A stretch of 8,423 bases of DNA from JBKQWK01 sp052139595. Lineage in GTDB: Bacteria > Actinomycetota > Thermoleophilia > UBA2241. Below, piece by piece: positions 1 through 5,232 of the stretch; the stretch's first letter is position 1; each line of letters opens with the position of its first letter. Under the pieces are notes generated by a model. It searched no databases and was not told the DNA's origin. It saw only the letters and a list, made by a program, of their open reading frames with translations. The DNA lies in the NCBI GenBank assembly GCA_052139595.1, contig JBKQWK010000003.1, positions 1-8,423 of the forward strand, given 5' to 3'. A program made the translations under genes and the position numbers.

Positions 1-95
1 CCCCACCGACGCCTCGCCCACCTGAATTTGGGCATGACCAAGAGGCGACGTGCCTTCCGTTTCCTCGCCAGATCAAGCAGAGCTCTGGCTTAGAT
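1..95. other. Left-edge non-coding stretch
   Basis: This lies downstream of the minus-strand secreted protein gene. I see no coding frame with a start or recognisable motif. A short inverted repeat (GCCAGA at 67-72, TCTGGC at 84-89) is present, but no T-run follows it on the minus strand, so it is not a convincing terminator. Confidence 0.4.
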
Positions 96-806
96 TCAGC
101 TGGTGGGAACGGATGTCACCATCATCCACGTGATCGTGAATACCGGCGCCTTGGGTTGAGTGCGATTGACGGTGCCAAAGGCTATGACTTTGTCGTCAGG
201 GACCAGGGCAGTCAAAGTGGTCGCGGTCTTGACGCCGTTGATCATGCTCCACAGCTTGACCTGGGGACTCACCTGGAAGGTGACGTCTCCAAGCAAGGAG
301 TGAGAAAGCGAACGCGTTGCCGCGTTCAGATGGATCACCAGACTGCTGACATTATTAGCGGTAGTGGCAACAGAAACAGACACGACCGCGCCACGGACCG
401 CGAAGTGCTTCAAGTGCTGCCATGGTTGAATTGTCGGCGCGACAATGCGGCTGGCTGTGAACACCGCGCCGCTGGCACCTTGCATAACGCTGCCGCCGAC
501 ACTGACACGATCGCCGGCCGAGAGGTCGGCAAGAGAGATGCTGGTCAGCCAATGGCCGTGTCCTTGCAGGATCTTGACGTGACTGGCCACGTCCATGGTC
601 AGGCTCTTGCCGATGAACTGCTTGGCGCCCCACGATGCCAGGCGCACGTGGACCTTTAGCGTGTTGGCACCCAGGTCGGTTGAGACGACGGTACCGTTGA
701 CGGTAAAGCTCCTGGCTGGAGCCGGCCGCGACGACGCGAACGCCGGCACGCTCAGTGCCAGCGCGGCCAGCACAACCAGACCAGTGATGAGCAACTTTCT
801 CTTCAT
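96..806 (-). CDS. Secreted protein with two DUF5666-like beta domains
   Basis: A 236-residue protein with a clear Sec signal peptide: basic MKRK, a hydrophobic stretch at about residues 5-20, then a probable cleavage after AFA at residue 24. The mature part contains two related segments, about residues 33-124 and 134-232. Each opens with F-x-V-x-G-x-VVS and carries an aliphatic core, a 'V-K-(I/L)' strand and a 'DRV' or 'DKV' turn before a final strand. This resembles small DUF5666/OB-like beta domains of exported bacterial proteins. The start at 806 is chosen over the longer 881 start because a strong GAGGAGG lies 8 bases upstream and the signal peptide begins there. It is divergent from the sigma factor gene. 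No enzymatic residues are recognisable and the function is unknown; a role outside the membrane is inferred from the signal peptide only. Confidence 0.75.
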   Translation of the reverse strand: MKRKLLITGLVVLAALALSVPAFASSRPAPARSFTVNGTVVSTDLGANTLKVHVRLASWGAKQFIGKSLTMDVASHVKILQGHGHWLTSISLADLSAGDRVSVGGSVMQGASGAVFTASRIVAPTIQPWQHLKHFAVRGAVVSVSVATTANNVSSLVIHLNAATRSLSHSLLGDVTFQVSPQVKLWSMINGVKTATTLTALVPDDKVIAFGTVNRTQPKAPVFTITWMMVTSVPTS

Positions 807-814
807 ATGGTCGT

Positions 815-821
815 CCTCCTC
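815..821 (-). promoter_or_regulatory. Ribosome binding site deciding the start at 806
   Basis: On the minus strand GAGGAGG sits 8 bases before the ATG at 806-804. It is the best Shine-Dalgarno match in the window. It supports the shorter start, which places MKRK and a signal peptide at the N-terminus. Confidence 0.75.
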
Positions 822-893
822 GTGCATCTTCATGGTACTGACTGCTGCCCTCTTAACCACCGCCGAGGTGGGGCGTCGCACATTCAGCGCAGC

Positions 894-921
894 ATCTTAT
901 AAACGCTTTGGCCAGCGTGAA
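894..921 (-). promoter_or_regulatory. Possible promoter of the secreted protein gene
   Basis: On the minus strand TTCACG (916-921) and TAAGAT (894-899) are separated by 16 bases, each matching four of six consensus bases. TATAAG overlaps at 896-901. This would leave a leader of roughly 80 bases before the start at 806. It is found by eye only, in GC-rich DNA where AT hexamers stand out. Confidence 0.3.
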
Positions 922-1001
922 GCCTAGCAGTTGATGCCGCACGGCGACGGACAGGCCGAGCAGGTCAGCGACGCGCCACGAAAGCGCCGCCGACAGGCGA
1001 A

Positions 1002-1019
1002 GCCGAAGAGTGGTTCGGC
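1002..1019. repeat. Short perfect inverted repeat between divergent genes
   Basis: GCCGAA at 1002-1007 pairs perfectly with TTCGGC at 1014-1019 across a 6-base loop. It lies about 100 bases before the sigma factor start. No T-run follows, so an operator or a chance hairpin is more likely than a terminator. Confidence 0.35.
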
Positions 1020-1120
1020 ACCACGCACCGCCGGCGGACTCCACCGCGATGCTACCCTTACCGGCGGATCGATGGTACGGTGTACACGCTGTGTAAGCGC
1101 ACTCGTGAGAAGAGCGACCT

Positions 1121-1726
1121 ATGTGGACAGCACGCAGGACGCCGTCGAAGTGGCGCACCAACAGTAAAGGTGCCGGCGCTGCCACCGGTGACGGAGCCAT
1201 TGGCGACCGGTCAAGCGATGCTGGTTCGCCCGACCATGATCTCAGCGATGAACGCCTCCTCGAGCGTCTTCGCCGGCGTGAACCGGCCGCTTTGGCGATC
1301 TTGCACGACAACTATTCCGGCGGCATCTATAATCTCGCCCTGCGCATGGTCGGCAACAGTCAGGATGCCGAAGACGTCACCCAGGACGTCCTACTTCGCG
1401 CCTTCGAGCATCTGCCGCGCGACCGCAGCGTCAACTTGCGACCGTGGCTGTATCGCATCACGATCAACCGTTGCTACGACCTTCTGAGGACGACAGCTCG
1501 GCGGCCAGCCCCCGACACGGGTCTCGCGACCGAGGTTCCGGCTCGCATTGACACGTTTGCCCAAGCCGAACTCGAGCACCTGTTCGAACGCTCATTGGCG
1601 GCGCTGACGCCACGCCAGCGCCGCCATGCTACTCAAAGATGTGCACGGCTTGTCACTCGACGAGGCGGCCACAGCCCTGCACATTACGCCGGGGTCAGTC
1701 GAGGTCCTGCTGGCCCGCGCACGTAA
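1121..1726 (+). CDS. ECF RNA polymerase sigma factor, N-terminal part (frameshifted)
   Basis: The 201-residue frame holds a sigma-70 region 2: L-x-R-L-R-R-x-E-P-A-A-L at about 47-58, a core-binding helix with DAEDVTQDVLLRAFEHL at 82-98, and the -10 contact helix LRPWLYRITINRCYDLLR at 106-123. Region 4 begins with LTPRQRR at 162-168 and is then lost: the next residues do not match the family and the frame stops at 1726. The expected continuation (LLKDVHGLSLDEAA) is in another frame from 1626. Restoring the family spacing needs two bases added, or one removed, near 1617-1626. The start is the only ATG after an in-frame TGA at 1106; GAAGAG six bases upstream is a fair ribosome site. The leading ~40 residues are not conserved in the family. 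As written, the product would lack -35 recognition. Confidence 0.8.
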   Translation: MWTARRTPSKWRTNSKGAGAATGDGAIGDRSSDAGSPDHDLSDERLLERLRRREPAALAILHDNYSGGIYNLALRMVGNSQDAEDVTQDVLLRAFEHLPRDRSVNLRPWLYRITINRCYDLLRTTARRPAPDTGLATEVPARIDTFAQAELEHLFERSLAALTPRQRRHATQRCARLVTRRGGHSPAHYAGVSRGPAGPRT

Positions 1727-2678
1727 CTCATTTCGGGCTCGCTTCACCGAATTGTGCCAGCGTGACGGCCGACCGGAGGCGAGCTGGAGCATCCTCACAG
1801 CGCTGCCAGTGATGCTCAGCCAGCACCCGCTGCCGTCCGCCTTGCAGGCGCCGCCAGCCGTGTTAGGCGGCGCACCGCTCCCGGTCAACGTTGTGCCGCC
1901 GGTCACGCTCACTGGGCCGCCGGTCGCCGCCCCGCTCCTGCCGCCAGTGCTGACCACCGGCTTCGTGGCTGCCCTAAGCGGGTCAGTATCAGCCAAGCTC
2001 GCCGTCGTCATGCTCGCTGCCGGCGTCGCCGCGACCAGCGCTGGCATTGGCCTGCCAACTGCTCCGCCGCCAGCGACGCACAAATCTGTCGCCCACGTGG
2101 CGGCGCCGCACATTGCCGCCAAGAGCACTCTGAACACTCCTCCGTCGCCGCGTGCCAAACTCGCCATGAGTCGCATACCAGTGACGCGGATCACCGTCTT
2201 GCCGACGCCAGTGACTGCAAGCGTAGTGACAACCTCGGTGGTGGTTCCCACGGACGCAACTACGGCGACAGTGACGGCGGCGACCGCAGCGATCTCGCCC
2301 CGACCGTCTCCGGCACGGGTCAACGGTGCTTCGCCACCGAGGGCCCATGAGAAGAGTCTGTCTGATCCGCGAGTTCAGCAGGCAATGAATCGCCTCGGGG
2401 CAGGGCGGACCGCAGCAACGGCAGTGCTGCGACAGCTGGCACGTGACGACGAGATTCCGCCTGGCCTTCTTCGCCGATTGGCGGCCTCTGGCAGACTGCC
2501 GCGATCCGTAGTCAAGCGACTTGCGACACGTGAGTTGCTACCGCTGTCCACCGTGCGCAGGCCCGCGAACAGCGGCGCGACAACGTCGACTCCGGCCGGC
2601 GGTGCACCGACGCCGGCTCCCGTTCCGTTCCCCGCGCCCTCAACGTCAGCCGCGCTCACACCGTCGTCAACACCTTAG
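1626..2678 (+). CDS. Sigma factor region 4 fused to membrane segment and outer tail
   Basis: This 350-residue frame is the continuation of the sigma factor. Residues 1-44 are region 4 with its helix-turn-helix (VHGLSLDEAATALHITPGSV, then LLARARNSFRARF). Residues ~60-120 are a Pro/Leu/Val-rich linker. One membrane segment lies at about 125-143 (begins KLAVVMLAAG). A Pro/Thr/Ala-rich stretch follows to about 245, then a 14-residue tandem repeat (268-317) and a Pro/Ser/Thr tail. The ATG at 1626 has no ribosome site and falls inside the conserved region 4, so it is not the natural start: the gene should read through from 1121. About 350 codons stay open after the break, which argues for a recent mutation, a sequence error or a real recoding event rather than old decay. 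Sigma factors carrying such tethers are known in actinobacteria; the signal sensed is unknown. Confidence 0.75.
   Translation: MLLKDVHGLSLDEAATALHITPGSVEVLLARARNSFRARFTELCQRDGRPEASWSILTALPVMLSQHPLPSALQAPPAVLGGAPLPVNVVPPVTLTGPPVAAPLLPPVLTTGFVAALSGSVSAKLAVVMLAAGVAATSAGIGLPTAPPPATHKSVAHVAAPHIAAKSTLNTPPSPRAKLAMSRIPVTRITVLPTPVTASVVTTSVVVPTDATTATVTAATAAISPRPSPARVNGASPPRAHEKSLSDPRVQQAMNRLGAGRTAATAVLRQLARDDEIPPGLLRRLAASGRLPRSVVKRLATRELLPLSTVRRPANSGATTSTPAGGAPTPAPVPFPAPSTSAALTPSSTP
2427..2576 (+). repeat. 14-residue tandem repeat in the sigma factor tail
   Basis: Read in the 1626 frame, three full units and one partial unit align without gaps: LRQLARDDEIPPGL, LRRLAASGRLPRSV, VKRLATRELLPLST, VRRPANSG. 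The shared pattern is (L/V)-(R/K)-(R/Q)-L-A-x4-(I/L)-P-x3. The DNA is divergent between units, so this is a protein-level repeat under selection rather than a fresh duplication. It would lie on the outer side of the membrane. Confidence 0.7.
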
Positions 2679-2791
2679 CGTCGCCGTGATAATTCTTGCT
2701 GTGCGGGCGACTGGTGCGTTCCTTGGGCGGTCAGAGCGAGAAGTGGACAGCCGATCACTCAACGGAATCATTCGCGAGGCAGCAACGATGG

Positions 2792-2878
2792 TGGTGCCGG
2801 AGGCGAGATTCGAACTCGCACGGGCGTTAAGCCCAGAGGATTTTAAGTCCCCGGCGTCTACCCTTCCGCCACTCCGGC
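2792..2878 (-). tRNA. trnL-UAA: tRNA-Leu (anticodon UAA), CCA encoded
   Basis: Reading the minus strand from 2878: acceptor GCCGGAG pairs with CTCCGGC, followed by discriminator A (2795) and encoded CCA (2794-2792). The anticodon stem GGGGA/TCCTC (one G-T pair) encloses the loop CTTAAAA, giving anticodon TAA at 2845-2843, which decodes UUA/UUG. A long variable arm (GGGC/GCCC) marks a class II tRNA, and the T arm is GCGAG-TTCGAAT-CTCGC. It lies 64 bases downstream of ppx on the same strand, with its own -10-like box in the gap. Confidence 0.97.
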
Positions 2879-2890
2879 ACGCAAACTCGT

Positions 2891-2896
2891 AGTATA
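2891..2896 (-). promoter_or_regulatory. Likely -10 box of tRNA-Leu
   Basis: TATACT on the minus strand lies 12 bases before the mature tRNA 5' end, leaving room for a short precursor leader. No good -35 hexamer is visible at 16-18 bases upstream. Co-transcription with ppx is also possible. Confidence 0.45.
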
Positions 2897-2942
2897 CGAC
2901 GCCGGCGGGTGAAGACCGACGCCGCAGGGGACGGCGTGTGCA

Positions 2943-3956
2943 TCAAGAATCCGCGCTCGCCGGCCAGGACTGCTCCGCCAACCGGAGCGCCGCGCCTTCG
3001 AGCAGGTCTGCTTCGCTGACGCGGATTTCGTCGAGACCGAACAGACGGCAGATTTCGGCCGCCAGTAACGTGCCGGCAAGGATCACGTCCTCCCGTCCTG
3101 ACTGAATACCGGGCAGCTCGCCACACTGAGCGCTGGTGAGGCCGCGAAACAATGTTTGCGCCGCTTCAATGTCGGTCAGTGCGAGCAGATGACCGTTTAC
3201 CCGCGCCGGGTCGTAAGTCTGCAAGCGCAGCTTGTGAGCGACGAGGGTGGTGAAGGTACCGGCAACGCCCACGGCGGATCCCACAGCCCGTTCGCCGACA
3301 GGCACGCCGGCGAGCAGCTGCGCGCGCGCAAACGCCGTCGCTGCCTGCCACTGATCCTCGCTCGGCGGGTCGCTGGCGAAGAAGCGCTCCGTCAGACGGA
3401 CGACGCCGATGTCGAGGCTGTGCGACCACGATGGCAGCGCGACTGCGGCGACTGCCGCCGCCGCAGTCGGCGACACGCCGTTGCAGTCGCCGCCAGCGGT
3501 TGACCCAGTCACCAGCGCCTCACCGACGGCAAACTCAGCGCTACCGCCGCCGATGTCGACCACAACCAACCTGCCGTTCAGACCAGGAAAGGCCGCGGCG
3601 ACAGCACGAAATGAAAGTTCCGCCTCCTCTTGACCGCCAATAACCCTCCACCTGAGGTTGAAGGATTGCTTGAGCTCCTCGAGAAACGTTCGCCCACCAC
3701 GAGCATCGCGCAGCACGCTCGTGGCCACGAGCAAGCTGCGCTCAGGGTGATAGGCGGCAATCTCTGTGGCAAACCCGGCGACAACCGTGCGCACGCGTGC
3801 CATTGCTTCGCGGTCCAGACGACGCAGCTTATCCACTCCCTGGCCCAGACGGGTGACCGTGGTAAAACGACGACGCGCACAGATACTGCCGTCAACAACC
3901 TCCGCCAGCAGCAGCCGCGTCGAGTTCGTACCCTGATCGACAATTGCCACTCTCAT
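2943..3956 (-). CDS. ppx: Ppx/GppA family phosphatase (exopolyphosphatase / pppGpp phosphohydrolase)
   Basis: A 337-residue ASKHA-fold phosphatase. Enzymes of this family release phosphate from the ends of polyphosphate chains or hydrolyse pppGpp in the cytoplasm. Visible motifs: the phosphate-1 loop VDQGTNSTRLLLAE (6-19), VATSVLRDA (77-85), the GGQEEAELSFRA segment with the catalytic glutamate at 110 or 111, the phosphate-2 loop VVVDIGGGSAEF (131-142), SLDIGVVRLTERF (180-192), GVAGTFTTL (230-238) and the C-terminal VSEADLLEGAALRLAEQ (313-329). The length fits the short two-domain type. The start at 3956 is set by the first motif and by an ATGA overlap with the DUF501 stop, implying translational coupling. 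Oddities: Gln at position 8, where Ile is usual, and an Ala-rich insertion at about 147-178. Substrate preference cannot be read from the sequence. Confidence 0.92.
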   Translation of the reverse strand: MRVAIVDQGTNSTRLLLAEVVDGSICARRRFTTVTRLGQGVDKLRRLDREAMARVRTVVAGFATEIAAYHPERSLLVATSVLRDARGGRTFLEELKQSFNLRWRVIGGQEEAELSFRAVAAAFPGLNGRLVVVDIGGGSAEFAVGEALVTGSTAGGDCNGVSPTAAAAVAAVALPSWSHSLDIGVVRLTERFFASDPPSEDQWQAATAFARAQLLAGVPVGERAVGSAVGVAGTFTTLVAHKLRLQTYDPARVNGHLLALTDIEAAQTLFRGLTSAQCGELPGIQSGREDVILAGTLLAAEICRLFGLDEIRVSEADLLEGAALRLAEQSWPASADS

Positions 3957-4510
3957 GACGACGCCGGCACAGTTGTGGCGCAACGGCCGTTCTCGCACCA
4001 CAAATCGCCTGCCTCAGCCAGAATAGTGCGGCCGAACGCATACCCAGGTCGCGCGAGCGCGTGGGCGGCGTGGGCATGCAGACACTTCAGCCGCAGCTGA
4101 TCGCCAACACCGCCAATGCCGCCAGTCAGAGCAACGCCGTCGTCGAGCATTGGCAAGCCGTACCGCCGGACGAGCATCCGCCGGCGGCGACGCTCGGCAG
4201 CGACGGCACCCAGCAGCGAAGTCCGCGCAGCAGCATCGCTCTGAAGCCCGTGCTCATGACGCTTGACGCCGCCGCCGCTCTCGACGGCGGCGACGGCAGC
4301 AACCAGCGTGGGGCACGTCGCGTAGTAGAGCGTCGGAAACGGGCGTCCGCCGGCGTCGTAGGGCAGATTCTCGACCGCCGCCGGGAAACCCCACCGGCAA
4401 CGGGCCACGACGCGGCTCATCGCCTGCGGCGTTCGCCCCAGTTGCGCGGCCACGCAGACGTAGTCGGCGCCACTGACGAAACAGGGCCGAGACGCCGAGT
4501 CCGTGGTCAC
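3953..4510 (-). CDS. DUF501 domain protein
   Basis: A 185-residue protein with the hallmarks of the actinobacterial DUF501 family: QLGR near residue 23, VVARCRWGFPAAVENLPY (34-51), the PFPTLYYATCPTL block (57-69), an EHGL segment (86-89) and the strongly conserved CLHAHAAHALA (143-153). It starts at GTG 4510, which overlaps the divIC stop as GTGA, and its own stop overlaps the ppx start as ATGA, so the three genes are probably translated in series. No alternative start precedes the domain. The conserved Cys and His residues could bind a metal, but that is inference. The biochemical role of the family is unknown; its steady placement between a division protein and ppx is the main clue. Confidence 0.88.
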   Translation of the reverse strand: MTTDSASRPCFVSGADYVCVAAQLGRTPQAMSRVVARCRWGFPAAVENLPYDAGGRPFPTLYYATCPTLVAAVAAVESGGGVKRHEHGLQSDAAARTSLLGAVAAERRRRRMLVRRYGLPMLDDGVALTGGIGGVGDQLRLKCLHAHAAHALARPGYAFGRTILAEAGDLWCENGRCATTVPASS

Positions 4511-5046
4511 TGCCGAATGGTGTGCCAGAGATCTGCCAGTCGGGCGCTCAGCGACATCGTCGCCGACGGCGGCAGGGCGTCACTGACACCCGCAGTCGAC
4601 GAGTCAGCCGGCAGACCTTTGATGAAGAACGCCTGCATGCCGGGCGGCACGAGCTGAAAGTCCTCGCGCGCCGCCTCGAGCACGTACTGCGCCGTCTTCA
4701 GCCGAGCCACCTGTGTGGTCAAAGCGCTGTTTTCACGACGCGCTACCACCAGAGCCACTTGCTGCTGAGCGTACTTCGTCTGTTGGGAATAGAAGGCACG
4801 CAGCGGTTGAAAGTAGAGCGCCGCGGCGACGAGAACCAGTGCCAGAAGAGCAAAACGCATCCATTTGATCTGCCCGCGAGCCCTCTTTGTGCCGCGCGCA
4901 CCTGTGGCAGCACGGCGACTCGCGGCACCGGTCACCGTAGCGCGCGCGGGCTCCCTGCGGGCGTGCGCACCCGGCGCTGGCTTGACATTGTGCCCGCGCG
5001 ACGGCACGGTTACCGCCTTGCCTCGTCTGCTGCTCCCGCCGGCCAT
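4507..5046 (-). CDS. divIC: DivIC/FtsB-type septum formation initiator
   Basis: A 179-residue bitopic membrane protein. Residues 1-63 are a basic, Arg/Ala-rich cytoplasmic tail. One membrane helix spans about 64-79 (FALLALVLVAAALYF). A coiled coil follows at about 82-118 (YSQQTKYAQQQ onward), then the family signature A-R-E-x-F-x-L-V-x-P-G at 126-136. The last ~35 residues are variable. In this family the outer coiled coil pairs with FtsL and FtsQ homologues and links the divisome to septal wall synthesis. The ATG at 5046 has AAGGA five bases upstream. It is followed by DUF501 and ppx with 4-base overlaps, the usual actinobacterial order. A 186-base gap separates it from pyk, so it may have its own promoter. 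Confidence 0.88.
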   Translation of the reverse strand: MAGGSSRRGKAVTVPSRGHNVKPAPGAHARREPARATVTGAASRRAATGARGTKRARGQIKWMRFALLALVLVAAALYFQPLRAFYSQQTKYAQQQVALVVARRENSALTTQVARLKTAQYVLEAAREDFQLVPPGMQAFFIKGLPADSSTAGVSDALPPSATMSLSARLADLWHTIRQ

Positions 5047-5090
5047 CGTAATCCTTGCAACTCCCTGGTCGCGCCGTCAAGCCGCTGCCG

Positions 5091-5122
5091 CAACGACGAA
5101 CCGGACGACAACGACGAACCGG
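5091..5122. repeat. Perfect 14-base direct repeat upstream of divIC
   Basis: CAACGACGAACCGG occurs at 5091-5104 and again at 5109-5122, an 18-base period. It lies 45-76 bases upstream of the divIC start, in the pyk-divIC gap. A TTGACG hexamer (minus strand, 5080-5075) sits between the repeats and the gene. Tandem sites beside a -35-like box would suit an activator, but no -10 box at normal distance is clear. Simple local duplication is the alternative. Confidence 0.6.
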
Positions 5123-5232
5123 CCTGTCTTGAGGAATTCGCCCCACGAACGCTACTCCCTGCACGCCAGGACGCTAGAACATCATCCCGGGAGCCGGGGC
5201 AGACTCCTGACTTCGACGCCGCGACGACCGTG

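Larger units (their letters stand above)
807..1120. other. Divergent intergenic control region
   Basis: This 314-base region separates the minus-strand secreted protein gene from the plus-strand sigma factor gene, so it must hold both promoters unless one is transcribed from elsewhere. Visible elements are the GAGGAGG ribosome site, a possible minus promoter, a GCCGAA/TTCGGC hairpin (1002-1019), the palindrome CCGCCGGCGG (1028-1037) and the palindrome GTGTACAC (1080-1087). No convincing plus-strand -35/-10 pair or ECF-type GGAAC motif was seen. Small ORFs here have no motif and look spurious. Confidence 0.5.

Noticed and set aside
156..659. Plus-strand ORF opposite the secreted protein gene.
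   Set aside because: No motif, no ribosome site, and the opposite strand has a signal peptide and strong ribosome site; it is a shadow.
2679..2791. Bidirectional terminator between the sigma gene and tRNA-Leu.
   Set aside because: Convergent layout makes one expected, but no stem of six or more pairs followed by T-runs was found on either strand.
1863..2847. bldA-like control: tRNA-Leu(UAA) present and a TTA codon in the sigma gene (1863-1865).
   Set aside because: ppx also has an in-frame TTA (3068-3066), so TTA is not confined to a regulatory gene here, and this lineage is not shown to use it as a switch.
5186..5198. CCCGG-GAG-CCGGG hairpin after pyk as a terminator.
   Set aside because: Five base pairs with a 3-base loop and no T-run on the minus strand; too weak.
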